A stretch of 64,000 nt of DNA from assembly GCA_934098565.1 (NCBI GenBank), contig CAKOON010000004.1, positions 1 to 64,000 on the forward strand, read 5' to 3'. Below, piece by piece: positions 43,856 through 52,306 of this stretch; positions within the stretch are counted from its first letter, which is position 1; each line of letters opens with the position of its first letter. Below the pieces are notes generated by a model. It saw only the letters and a list, made by a program, of their open reading frames with translations, was not told the origin of the DNA and did no database searches. The DNA comes from an uncultured Bacilli bacterium. Lineage in GTDB: Bacteria > Bacillota_I > Bacilli_A > RF39 > UBA660. Both the position numbers and the translations under genes were made by a program.

Positions 43856-43929
43856 TGGCAGGGGATAAGTGAATCGAACACTTATCTAAAGTTTTGGAGA
43901 CTCCTATTTTACCATTAAACTAATCCCCT
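43856..43929 (-). tRNA. tRNA-Trp (anticodon CCA)
   Basis: A full cloverleaf can be drawn on the minus strand. The acceptor arms are AGGGGAT/ATCCCCT, the anticodon loop is CTCCAAA, and the T arm is AAGTG-TTCGATT-CACTT. Discriminator G and an encoded CCA end at 43856. A CCA rather than UCA anticodon means that this tRNA reads UGG only, which supports the standard genetic code here. Confidence 0.93.
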
Positions 43930-44017
43930 ATATTTGGATTATATAACGTAATTCGTCTTCGGACTATTTCATTATAATACATAATATATGATTTTAGCAA
44001 GGGAAAATTGCTTTTTG

Positions 44018-44047
44018 CCTGTGGATAAGTCACTAATTATCCACAGG
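44018..44047. repeat. inverted pair of perfect DnaA boxes
   Basis: The arms CCTGTGGATAA (44018-44028) and TTATCCACAGG (44037-44047) are perfect complements. Each contains the DnaA-box consensus TTATCCACA, 8 nt apart. The right arm overlaps the last codons of the gene at 44033. It may be a terminator-like hairpin, a DnaA-binding site, or both. Confidence 0.7.
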
Positions 44048-44656
44048 TTTTATTAAATTTATCAATTTTGAAGAAGGAATTACTATTTTAATTGGTCCAC
44101 TTGCCCAAGGCGCTACTTGATATGGCGGGAGTGTTAAATGTAACCCTTCTTTATCAAAATAATATAAAGAGAAGTTTTCTAACATTGGTTTAGTCCCTTC
44201 CTTTAACCAATTTTTATCCTCATTAGCACCTATTTTTACTAATTCTTCATAACTTAATTCAGAAAGTATTTCTAGGTAATTATCATTATTAAAGAAATCT
44301 TTTAATTCTAAAATTTTACCATGCTTATTATAAGTAAATTGGTTATTTATTAGAAAATAATGAACACCACCAGTATAACTATAAATAAAATATTGTAAAT
44401 AATAAATACCATTATATTCATGTAATTCATAATCAGTATAAAAGTCATTTTTTATTTCATTATAGTTTTCATACTGTTTAAATTCTTCTAACTTTTCATC
44501 TAACCAATCTTTAATCTTTTTATTAACATGAAAAAAAGGCGTTTCATAAATATCTATTTTATAGGTATATTTATCAGTACTTTCTTTTACTTCATAAGCA
44601 AGAACGGGACTAGTTAAAATAAGAGATGATAGTATAAATAAAATCAATAATTTCAT
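44033..44656 (-). CDS. secreted DUF3298-domain protein
   Basis: The 207-residue protein has a cleavable signal peptide (MKLLILFILSSLILTSPVLA, then YEV). The mature part contains a DUF4163-like strand-helix unit followed by DUF3298. Landmarks are YSYTGGVHYFLINNQFTYN, ILELKDFF, ENFSLYYFDKEGLHL and YQVAPWASGPIKIVIP. The family includes the outer domains of anti-sigma factor RsiV (lysozyme binding) and of PdaC deacetylase. Here the domain stands alone and secreted, with no sigma factor next to it. Confidence 0.82.
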   Translation of the reverse strand: MKLLILFILSSLILTSPVLAYEVKESTDKYTYKIDIYETPFFHVNKKIKDWLDEKLEEFKQYENYNEIKNDFYTDYELHEYNGIYYLQYFIYSYTGGVHYFLINNQFTYNKHGKILELKDFFNNDNYLEILSELSYEELVKIGANEDKNWLKEGTKPMLENFSLYYFDKEGLHLTLPPYQVAPWASGPIKIVIPSSKLINLIKPVDN

Positions 44657-44725
44657 ATAATCACCATTTATAGGATAACCAAAAAAGTAGAGATTATACT
44701 CTACTCTAGTTATAATATATTTTAA

Positions 44726-46828
44726 CTAATTTTGATTAATTATTATCTTATCATTCTGATAATCAACTTCTAATTTAGCATTAGGTTTAACAGTATTTTC
44801 AATTAATTGTTTAGCAAGGACAGTTTCTAGTTCTCTACTTACTAGACGCTTTAATGGTCTTGCTCCGTAATACTCATCATAACCATTTTCAACAAAGTAA
44901 TTTCTAGCGGCAGGTGTTAAAGTTATAGTAAGGTTTAAGTCTTTTAGACGAGTTTCTATTTCTTTGATTAATTTATCTAAAATACTAGATAATACTTCTT
45001 TAGTTAATTTATTAAACATAATTACTTCATCGATACGGTTAATAAATTCTGGTTTAAAGTATTTATGCAATTCTTGTTCTACTTTTTCTGGTTCGTTATT
45101 TAAGATATATTCACTACCAACATTAGAAGTCATAATAATTATGGTGTTTTTAAAGTCAACAGTACGACCATTAGAATCAGTTAATCTACCATCATCTAAG
45201 ATTTGTAATAATAGATTTAAAACATCAGGATGGGCTTTTTCAATTTCGTCAAATAGAACAATACTATAAGGATTACGACGAACGGCCTCGGTTAATTGAC
45301 CGCCTTCTTCATACCCAACATACCCTGGAGCAGCCCCAACTAGACGAGATACAGAATATTTTTCCATATATTCACTCATATCAATTCTAATCATGTGTTT
45401 TTCATCATCAAATAGTTCATAGGCAAGAGCCTTAGCTACTTCGGTTTTACCAACACCAGTTGGCCCTAAGAAGATGAAGGAACCAATTGGACGGTTAGGA
45501 TCTTTAATACCACTACGACTACGAATGATGGCCTCATTTACTAATCTTAAGGCTTCTTTTTGACCTTTTACCCTTTTACCTAAGTTCTCTTCTAAGTGTA
45601 AAAGTTTTTCTTTTTCACTACTTATTAATTTAGCAATAGGAATATTAGTCCATTTACTAATGACATTTGCTATATCATCAGAGGTTACAACATCACTTAA
45701 AATACGCGATTTTTCTTTACTATTTAGGTCTTCTAGTTCTTTTTCTAATCTTGGAATAGTACCATGACGAAGACGAGCAGCGGTTTCTAAATCATAACGA
45801 TTTTCAGCCGTTTCTAAATCAAATTTAGCTTTCGATATCTCTTGCTTTTTATTCTTAATGCTTTCATTAAGCTTTTTTTCTTTTTCCCAAGCACTTCTTA
45901 AATCTTGTTCTTGAAGTTTTAAGTCATATAATTCTTTATCAATTTCATCTTTACGACGAAGAGATAATTCATCTTTTTCTTTCTTAATGGCTTCTCTTTC
46001 AATTTCAAGACGCATAATTTTTCTGGTAAGTTCATCTAAGTTAGTAGGAACACTATCCATTTGAACTCTAATTGTAGCACAAGCCTCATCTACTAAATCT
46101 AAGGCTTTATCTGGTAAATAACGATCAGTTATATAACGGTTAGATAAAGTAGCGGCTGCTACTAGGGCTTTATCTTGAATCGTAACTCCATGATGAATTT
46201 CAAATCTTTCTTTTAAACCTCTTAAGATAGTTATTGTATCTTCAAGAGTTGGTTCATGAACAATTATTTTTTGAAAACGGCGTTCTAAGGCTCCATCTTT
46301 TTCAATATATTTACGATATTCATTTAAAGTAGTAGCACCGATAACATGAATTTCACCACGCGCAAGCATTGGTTTTAAGATATTACCAGTATCCATGGCG
46401 CCTTCAATTGCCCCCGTACCAACAATCATGTGAATTTCATCAATAAACATGATGATGTTACCTTCGCTCTTCTTGATTTCATCTAAAACTTTCTTTAGTC
46501 TTTCTTCAAATTCACCACGGTATTTAGCACCTGCGATTAAAGATGCCATATTAAGTTCCCAAATAGTTTTATCTTTTAGGGTACTTGGTACATCGCCTTT
46601 AACGATTCTTTGCGCAAGTCCTTCGACAATAGCAGTTTTACCAACACCGGGTTCACCGATTAAGACGGGATTATTCTTGGTTTTACGCGATAAGACTTTA
46701 GTTATACTTCTAATTTCTTCATCACGACCAATTACAGGGTCAATTTTTCTTTTCTTGACCTCTTCATTTATATTACGACCATATTTTTCTAATACATTTT
46801 CATTTTCTTCTGAATTATTATTAAACAT
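44726..46828 (-). CDS. clpB: ClpB-type disaggregase lacking the N domain
   Basis: This 700-residue HSP100 disaggregase threads aggregated proteins with DnaK. AAA-1 has GEPGVGKT and a Walker B in IIMFIDEIH. The coiled-coil M domain (about 265-390) identifies ClpB rather than ClpC, and AAA-2 has GPTGVGKT and IVLFDEIEKAHP. The usual N-terminal substrate domain of about 145 residues is missing; the protein starts directly before EKYGRNINEEVKKRKIDPVIGRDEE-like sequence. ATG 46828 was chosen from ribosome-site spacing (AAAGGGGA). CIRCE overlaps its promoter. Confidence 0.95.
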   Translation of the reverse strand: MFNNNSEENENVLEKYGRNINEEVKKRKIDPVIGRDEEIRSITKVLSRKTKNNPVLIGEPGVGKTAIVEGLAQRIVKGDVPSTLKDKTIWELNMASLIAGAKYRGEFEERLKKVLDEIKKSEGNIIMFIDEIHMIVGTGAIEGAMDTGNILKPMLARGEIHVIGATTLNEYRKYIEKDGALERRFQKIIVHEPTLEDTITILRGLKERFEIHHGVTIQDKALVAAATLSNRYITDRYLPDKALDLVDEACATIRVQMDSVPTNLDELTRKIMRLEIEREAIKKEKDELSLRRKDEIDKELYDLKLQEQDLRSAWEKEKKLNESIKNKKQEISKAKFDLETAENRYDLETAARLRHGTIPRLEKELEDLNSKEKSRILSDVVTSDDIANVISKWTNIPIAKLISSEKEKLLHLEENLGKRVKGQKEALRLVNEAIIRSRSGIKDPNRPIGSFIFLGPTGVGKTEVAKALAYELFDDEKHMIRIDMSEYMEKYSVSRLVGAAPGYVGYEEGGQLTEAVRRNPYSIVLFDEIEKAHPDVLNLLLQILDDGRLTDSNGRTVDFKNTIIIMTSNVGSEYILNNEPEKVEQELHKYFKPEFINRIDEVIMFNKLTKEVLSSILDKLIKEIETRLKDLNLTITLTPAARNYFVENGYDEYYGARPLKRLVSRELETVLAKQLIENTVKPNAKLEVDYQNDKIIINQN

Positions 46829-46852
46829 ATACATTTCCCCTTTCAAGTATTA

Positions 46853-46880
46853 ATTATACTCATTTTTTAGCACTTGTCAA
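46853..46880 (-). promoter_or_regulatory. clpB promoter
   Basis: Consensus on the minus strand: TTGACA (46875-46880), 16 bp, TATAAT (46853-46858). The -35 lies inside the CIRCE element. Confidence 0.85.
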
Positions 46881-46893
46881 GTGTGAGTGCTAA
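46867..46893. promoter_or_regulatory. CIRCE operator (HrcA site) of clpB
   Basis: TTAGCACTT-N9-GAGTGCTAA has one mismatch from the CIRCE consensus in the left arm and the canonical 27-bp length. HrcA is expected to repress clpB here. The hrcA gene is not in the window. Confidence 0.92.
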
Positions 46894-46956
46894 TCAATTC
46901 ACAAAAGAAAATAACACATAGTGTTAATATGAAACTAATTATATCCAGTCAAAATA

Positions 46957-47106
46957 TTATTTAGAGTTTTCTTTCGCTTTCTTATATTCTTCAATATACT
47001 TTTTTAATATGTAACAAATTTCACCATTTATACTTCTTTCTTCTTCTAAGGCCATCTTTTTTAAATCATTATATAAGTCAATTGCCATACGCAATGTCAT
47101 ATTCAT
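46957..47106 (-). CDS. ribbon-helix-helix (Arc/CopG-like) regulator
   Basis: The 49-residue protein starts MNMTLRMAIDLYNDLKKMAL and continues EEERSINGEICYILKKYIEEY. This is the pattern of an RHH DNA-binding dimer, with the N-terminal strand TLRMAI and two helices. GGAAGTG precedes the ATG. It is divergently placed from the surface protein at 47197, with repeated GTATCAC/GTGATAC-type half-sites between, so autoregulation and control of that gene are likely but inferred. Confidence 0.82.
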   Translation of the reverse strand: MNMTLRMAIDLYNDLKKMALEEERSINGEICYILKKYIEEYKKAKENSK

Positions 47107-47185
47107 AGTATCACTTCCATATCAGAATTATACCAAGGTGATACTTATACCCAAAGTTGCACAATGGTATGATATTAGTATCATA
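47107..47185. promoter_or_regulatory. candidate RHH operator and divergent promoter region
   Basis: The inverted arms AGTATCAC (47107-47114) and GTGATACT (47138-47145) are followed by the palindrome TATGATA-TTAG-TATCATA (47168-47185). The last overlaps candidate -10 elements for the rightward gene: TTATAC-17-TATGAT, or TTGCAC-16-TATCAT. Confidence 0.55.
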
Positions 47186-47196
47186 AGTAGTAAAAT

Positions 47197-48801
47197 ATGA
47201 AATCTAAATCAAGAATTTTATTAATTTCTACTATTATAATTTTTGTATTAACTATATTTATAGGAACAAGTTATTCTTTGTGGCAAGCTATAAATACTCA
47301 AAAAGACAGCAATGTAGTAACAACATCATGTTTTGACATTGAATTTAGGGATGGTAATAATATAAATATTGAAAACGCATATCCAATTAGTGATGAAAAA
47401 GGTCTTCAAAAAATTCCTTATAATCTAAAACTTAAAAGCAACTGTGAATTAGGATCTTCATTTAAAATAGTAGTAAATCCTTTAAAATCAAATACGCTAG
47501 ATAGCCAATTCATAAAATTGGCTATTAAAGAAAACGATAATCTTAAATTTGCACCGAAGACGATAAACGAGTTACAAGTTAATAATGAGTATGACATTTC
47601 AAAATATTCTTCTTCGTATACCATTCTTGAAGATAATTTATATAGCAAGCAAGAAAAAGAATATAAAATTTATTTGTGGATGAATATAGATGCTACAAAT
47701 AGTGAAATGAATAAAACTTTCAAAGCAAATTTTATGATTATTAACACAGCAAATTCTGATATTGTTTCCCTTGATAAAAAAATTTTAAATAATAACGGTG
47801 GCAAAGAATATATAGAAAATAAGGGTAATCCAGACTTTTCAAAGACTTCTGTTACTCAGGCTTACTATGACAAATTAGAAGATAAAACTAATTATACAGT
47901 AGATACTGGAATGTATAGCACAGAAGATGATTATGGGACTTCTTATTATTTTAGAGGCGCAGTAGACAATAATAATGTTATTTTTGCAAATTTTTGCTGG
48001 CAAATTATAAGAATAACTGGCAATAACTCAATAAGATTGATATATAATGGTATTCCTGATAATGGAACTTGTCCAAAAGTTTATGGTAGCGATTCAGGAA
48101 TAAGTAGTGGTATTTTTAATAATTCTAATGATAATGCTTATGTCGGTTATATGTATGGAACTGTTGGCAGTGATAATTATAATGATACTCATGCTAATTT
48201 AAATTCTTCTAATGCTAAAAATAAAGTTGACACATGGTTTGAAAATAATTTAAAAGAATATCAATCTTTATTAACCGATACATTATTTTGTGGTGATAGA
48301 AGCATCGCGGATAAAGAAGGCTACTGGGCTAGTGATGATACCGCCAAAGGTTATGGAAAAGAAGTTACATATTACGGAGCATATGCTCGTAGTAACTTTT
48401 CTAATAATCCAGAACTAAAAAATAAACCAACTCTTAAGTGTTTAAATAAAAATGATAGATATACAGTAAATGATAGTAATATAGGTAATGCAAATTTAAC
48501 TTATCCCATTGCTTTAATTAATGCTGATGAAATAGCATTGGCTGGTGGTTTGGGAGATGTTGATAATAAGGGCTTTTATTTATATACTGATGCATATACT
48601 GTTTCTATGTCAGCAAGTTACTTTTTTTCTAGTAAACCAAGGGTGATATTTATTAACCGCACTGGAAGTTTCAGCGTTGGTTCTAAAACATTTACAAATA
48701 ATGGCAGTTTCATTTTAAGACCAATTATTAACTTAACCCCTTATATTCAAACAACAGGCAGTGGTACTGTTAACGACCCATTTGTAGTAAAAACAGAATA
48801 A
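47197..48801 (+). CDS. large exported protein with SipW-dependent-type signal
   Basis: The 534-residue surface protein has an N-terminal signal/anchor (about 7-27) followed by GTSYSLWQ, the hallmark of SipW-dependent TasA/CalY-like exported proteins. A beta domain lies at about 40-185. The C-terminal domain of about 300 residues (YYFRGAVDNNNVIFANFCWQ, RPIINL near the end) is of a kind repeated in surface proteins of uncultured Bacilli; I cannot name a function. No LPxTG. The start lacks a good ribosome site and the leader may be very short. It is controlled by the divergent RHH region. Confidence 0.75.
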   Translation: MKSKSRILLISTIIIFVLTIFIGTSYSLWQAINTQKDSNVVTTSCFDIEFRDGNNINIENAYPISDEKGLQKIPYNLKLKSNCELGSSFKIVVNPLKSNTLDSQFIKLAIKENDNLKFAPKTINELQVNNEYDISKYSSSYTILEDNLYSKQEKEYKIYLWMNIDATNSEMNKTFKANFMIINTANSDIVSLDKKILNNNGGKEYIENKGNPDFSKTSVTQAYYDKLEDKTNYTVDTGMYSTEDDYGTSYYFRGAVDNNNVIFANFCWQIIRITGNNSIRLIYNGIPDNGTCPKVYGSDSGISSGIFNNSNDNAYVGYMYGTVGSDNYNDTHANLNSSNAKNKVDTWFENNLKEYQSLLTDTLFCGDRSIADKEGYWASDDTAKGYGKEVTYYGAYARSNFSNNPELKNKPTLKCLNKNDRYTVNDSNIGNANLTYPIALINADEIALAGGLGDVDNKGFYLYTDAYTVSMSASYFFSSKPRVIFINRTGSFSVGSKTFTNNGSFILRPIINLTPYIQTTGSGTVNDPFVVKTE

Positions 48802-48819
48802 ATTATTTATTTAAATATG

Positions 48820-48850
48820 TAAAAAGAAGCCTTTTCGACTTCTTTTTATT
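48820..48850. terminator. bidirectional terminator
   Basis: The stem AAAAAGAAG (48821-48829)/CTTCTTTTT (48839-48847) lies between convergent genes. Confidence 0.8.
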
Positions 48851-49283
48851 TTACTATCTTAGCCTTAACAACTTCATTACGATTACATTTTACGGTAAAA
48901 GAATTACTACATTCTGGACATTTAACCGTATGCGTCCCCTTTTTTAAAGGTAGTTTTAATACTTGATGACACTTTGGGCACCTCTTATATAAGGCTTTAT
49001 TATAGTTTTTAATTATATCTATATATAATTTAAATTTCTTTTTAGGATAACTTATTATCTTAACATAGATACTATTTTCTTTTCTTCTTTGTTTAATATT
49101 TTTAGATACTACTCTAAATATTAGAATAGCGATACTAAGAACTAAGACTAAACTTAAATAAATATTATTAATAAAGATATCCATTATACTTAAGATAATA
49201 ATTATTATTAAGTTAAAGTTAAATAATTCATCAAAGCCATTTCTTCCTGGCATACTACGGTTTATTAAATCTTTATAAGACAC
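48846..49283 (-). CDS. membrane protein with C-terminal zinc ribbon
   Basis: The 145-residue protein has two membrane helices (about 23-57) and a basic stretch. A zinc ribbon built from RCPKCHQVL and VKCPECSNSF follows, with a further cysteine near the end. Such proteins are widespread in Bacillota without known role. GTG start with AAAGGAGG. It lies 11 nt downstream of htpG and is likely part of the CIRCE-controlled transcript, so it may be heat induced. Confidence 0.75.
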   Translation of the reverse strand: MSYKDLINRSMPGRNGFDELFNFNLIIIIILSIMDIFINNIYLSLVLVLSIAILIFRVVSKNIKQRRKENSIYVKIISYPKKKFKLYIDIIKNYNKALYKRCPKCHQVLKLPLKKGTHTVKCPECSNSFTVKCNRNEVVKAKIVK

Positions 49284-49294
49284 AAAGACCTCCT

Positions 49295-51187
49295 TTATTT
49301 AGCTAGATATTCACAAATCAAATTACTTATTTCGGTTGGATTTTCAATACTTAAGCCTTCAATTAATCTAGCCTCAGCATATAAAATCTTAGTATAATTC
49401 TTTAACTCTTCTTTATTATTAGCATATAAGTCTTTAATCTTCTTAGCAATTTCATGATTTTCGTTAATTTCTAAGACTTTGTTGGCCGTTACTCCATTAT
49501 CAAATGGCATATTCTTCATAGTCTTTTCCATTTCAACGGAAATATCGCCTTCACTGGATAAGCATACAGGGTGATTTTTTAATTTATTAGTAAATTTAAT
49601 GGCTTTAACATCTGGTATAGCCTCTTGCATGAAGGTAAACATTTCTTTAGCCCCAGTATTCTTTTCTTCTAATTCTTTCTTTTCTTCTTCGGTTTCTAAA
49701 TTAGCATTTTCACTACATACGTTTTTAAATTCTTTTTCTTCATAACTTCTTAAAGTCATAAGGGCAAATTCATCAACATATTCAGTACAATATAGAATTT
49801 CATAACCTTTTTCCTTAGCGGCTTCTACTTGTGGTAACAAGTCAATCTTATCAACAGATTCTCCACAAGCATAGAATATATCTTTCTGATCCTCTTTCAT
49901 ACGACTAACATATTCTTTTAAGGTTGTATATTTTTTATCATTTGATGAAATAAACATTACTAAATCTTTGACTTTATCTTTATCTATACCATAATTATTA
50001 TATACAGCGTATTTTATTTGCATACCAAAAGCCGTATAGAATTTTTCATATTTAGCACGATCTTCATCATGCATAGTTTCTAATTCTTTTTTAATCTTAC
50101 TTTCAATAGAATTAGCAATAGTCTTTAAGATACGATTTTGTTGTAAGGTTTCTCTCGAAATATTTAAAGAAAGGTCAGGTGAATCGACAACGCCTTTAAC
50201 AAAACTAAAGTAATCTGGCAATAAATCAGAACATTTATCTGTAATTAAAACACCATTAGAATATAGTTGTAACCCTTTTTCATATTCTTTAGTATAGTAA
50301 TCAAAAGGAGCATGGGAAGGAATATAAACTAAGGATGTATATTCGATAGTACCCTCGGCCTTAGTATGAATATGAGCGATTGGTTCTTCATAATCAAAGA
50401 ATTTATCACTATAGAAAGTATTATATTCTTCTTCAGTTATTTTAGATTTATCTTTCTTCCAAATAGGAATTAAAGAGTTTAAAGTAGCAAGTTCGGTATG
50501 TTCTTCATATTCATCAGGATCTTTTTCATCTTTTTTAGGTTTTAAATGTTTATGAGTTTCATACATAGTAATTGGATAAGTTATATAATCACTATATTTC
50601 TTAATTAAAGTTGAAATTTCATATTCTTCTAAGTATTTAGAATACTTTTCATCTTCAGTATCATCTTTTAAATATAAAATAATATCAGTACCATAATTTT
50701 CTTTAGTAGCCGGTTCGATCTCATAACCATCTATACCACTAGAAATCCATTTACTGGCTTTATCAGTACCATATTTTTTAGATATAACTTCTACTTTATC
50801 TGCTACCATAAAGGCTGAGTAAAAACCAACCCCAAATTTACCAATGATATCAATATTTTCTTTATGTTCATTATTTTCTTTAAAATCACTAGATCCACTC
50901 TTAGCAATGGTACCTAAGTTATTTTCTAATTCTTCTTCAGTCATACCAATACCATTATCACTGATAGTTAAAGTTTTATTCTCTTTATCAGGGGTAATAT
51001 GAATATTAAATTTAGAAGTATCTACTTTGATATCTTTATCAGTTAAAGACATATAATGTAGTTTATCAATAGCATCACTAGCATTAGATATAATCTCTCT
51101 TAGAAATATTTCTTTGTTTGTATAAATGGAATTAATCATTAAATCCATTAGTTTTTTAGATTCCGCTTTAAAGGCTTTTTTCTTCAT
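49295..51187 (-). CDS. htpG: HtpG, Hsp90 chaperone
   Basis: This Hsp90-family ATPase of 630 residues has a GHKL nucleotide pocket with REIISNASDAIDKL, TISDNGIGMT and IGKFGVGFYSAF. The middle domain contains SRETLQQNRILKTI with the catalytic arginine, and a C-terminal dimerisation domain follows. Full length for the family. It is the first gene of an htpG-zinc-ribbon pair and has a CIRCE-like operator at its promoter, which is notable because B. subtilis htpG is not HrcA-controlled. Confidence 0.97.
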   Translation of the reverse strand: MKKKAFKAESKKLMDLMINSIYTNKEIFLREIISNASDAIDKLHYMSLTDKDIKVDTSKFNIHITPDKENKTLTISDNGIGMTEEELENNLGTIAKSGSSDFKENNEHKENIDIIGKFGVGFYSAFMVADKVEVISKKYGTDKASKWISSGIDGYEIEPATKENYGTDIILYLKDDTEDEKYSKYLEEYEISTLIKKYSDYITYPITMYETHKHLKPKKDEKDPDEYEEHTELATLNSLIPIWKKDKSKITEEEYNTFYSDKFFDYEEPIAHIHTKAEGTIEYTSLVYIPSHAPFDYYTKEYEKGLQLYSNGVLITDKCSDLLPDYFSFVKGVVDSPDLSLNISRETLQQNRILKTIANSIESKIKKELETMHDEDRAKYEKFYTAFGMQIKYAVYNNYGIDKDKVKDLVMFISSNDKKYTTLKEYVSRMKEDQKDIFYACGESVDKIDLLPQVEAAKEKGYEILYCTEYVDEFALMTLRSYEEKEFKNVCSENANLETEEEKKELEEKNTGAKEMFTFMQEAIPDVKAIKFTNKLKNHPVCLSSEGDISVEMEKTMKNMPFDNGVTANKVLEINENHEIAKKIKDLYANNKEELKNYTKILYAEARLIEGLSIENPTEISNLICEYLAK

Positions 51188-51269
51188 ATATATTATCTCC
51201 TTTTATATAAATATATTATTTAATGTTATCTTTTTGTTTTAGCAGTCATATTTCTTGAATGCTAAATAA

Positions 51270-51298
51270 AGTATAATGCTTTTTTTAGCACTTGTCAA
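51270..51298 (-). promoter_or_regulatory. htpG promoter
   Basis: Minus strand: consensus TTGACA (51293-51298), 17 bp, TATACT (51270-51275). Confidence 0.8.
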
Positions 51299-51312
51299 TT
51301 AGAGAGTGCTAA
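51285..51312. promoter_or_regulatory. CIRCE-like operator of htpG with one extra spacer base
   Basis: TTAGCACTT-N10-GAGTGCTAA overlaps the -35. The arms are as good as those at clpB, but the total length is 28 bp instead of 27. Confidence 0.8.
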
Positions 51313-51347
51313 TTTTTTGATGAAAATTAGGCGAAGAAATTATGAAG

Positions 51348-51374
51348 TTGAAATGAAATGACATAAGATATAGT
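51348..51374 (+). promoter_or_regulatory. possible promoter of the holin-endolysin pair
   Basis: TTGAAA (51348-51353), a short 15-bp spacer, TATAGT (51369-51374); the GAGGTGA ribosome site follows. Confidence 0.4.
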
Positions 51375-51399
51375 AGAAATAAAATAACGAGGTGAATTT

Positions 51400-51774
51400 A
51401 TGAATGATACTTTTTTTCTATCTATTCTAAATGGATATGATACTCTTTTTAAAGCCTTACTAGTATTTATTGTTCTTGATTACTTAAGCGGAGTCATGCG
51501 GGCTATTTATACCAAAAAGTTAAGCAGTAAAGTCGGAGCAAAAGGGATAATTAAGAAGATTGGTTATATTGTTTTAATTGTAGTTGTCGAGATTTTAGAT
51601 ATTTTGCTTAAAGATAATGGTTACTTGAGAAATATTATTATTTACATGTTTATAGCTAATGAGGGAATAAGTATTTTAGAAAACTGGAGTGCCATGGGTA
51701 TTAGGGTTCCTGACATTATTAAAGATAAATTTAGTAACATGAAAGGAGGTGAGGAAAATGAGCAAGATAAGTAA
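51400..51774 (+). CDS. phage-type holin (TcdE/Bhl family)
   Basis: The 124-residue membrane protein of the phage_holin_4_1 family (PF05105) includes TcdE. Landmarks are LLVFIVLDYLSGVMRAIYTKKLSSKVG, in two blocks, and ANEGISILENWSAMG, with three membrane helices. Holins form pores that release endolysins or toxins. It overlaps the M23 peptidase by 17 nt, which gives a classic lysis cassette arrangement, but no phage structural or replication genes are nearby. Confidence 0.9.
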   Translation: MNDTFFLSILNGYDTLFKALLVFIVLDYLSGVMRAIYTKKLSSKVGAKGIIKKIGYIVLIVVVEILDILLKDNGYLRNIIIYMFIANEGISILENWSAMGIRVPDIIKDKFSNMKGGEENEQDK

Positions 51775-52303
51775 TTTGATTTTTCATAATAAAAGACATT
51801 ATATAACCCAAAGATTTAGTAATAAACATAAAGCTACTGACTACGGGACTTATCGAAAAAAGATTAAACAGTATGCCATTGAAGATGGTATTGTTACTTG
51901 GACAGGTTTAATTAGTGGCGGCAAAACGGTTAAAATCAGGTATCCAAGAATAAATAAGGAGTTTTTACACTTACACTTTGATAAAATCATGGTAAAAAAA
52001 GGCCAAAAAGTCGATAAGAATACAGTCTTGGGGACAACTGGCATGACGGGAATAGCAACGGGTATTCATTTACACTTGCAGATTAAAGATATAAGCACTA
52101 GGAAAATAATAAATCCAGAAGAGTATTCGAAAGAATACACTGAAGATAGTTCTGTATATTATATTGTTAAAAAAAGAGACACTTTATCCAAAATAGCAAA
52201 AAAATACAAAGTAACTTGGCAAAGTATCTATGAAAAAAACAAAGAGACTATTGGCGATAACCCTAATCTAATTTATGTCGGTCAAAAGTTATTAATTAAA
52301 TAA
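51758..52303 (+). CDS. M23 endopeptidase with C-terminal LysM (endolysin-like)
   Basis: The 181-residue protein has no signal peptide, which fits release through the adjacent holin. The M23 domain (about 20-125) shows HKATDYG (zinc ligands H and D), the internal strand KTVKIRYP and GIHLHLQI (HxH). One LysM (YYIVKKRDTLSKIAKKYKV in part) is at the C-terminus for wall binding. GTG at 51749 is in frame but lies within the AAAGGAGGTGA ribosome site of ATG 51758. Confidence 0.9.
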   Translation: MSKISNLIFHNKRHYITQRFSNKHKATDYGTYRKKIKQYAIEDGIVTWTGLISGGKTVKIRYPRINKEFLHLHFDKIMVKKGQKVDKNTVLGTTGMTGIATGIHLHLQIKDISTRKIINPEEYSKEYTEDSSVYYIVKKRDTLSKIAKKYKVTWQSIYEKNKETIGDNPNLIYVGQKLLIK

Positions 52304-52306
52304 AAT

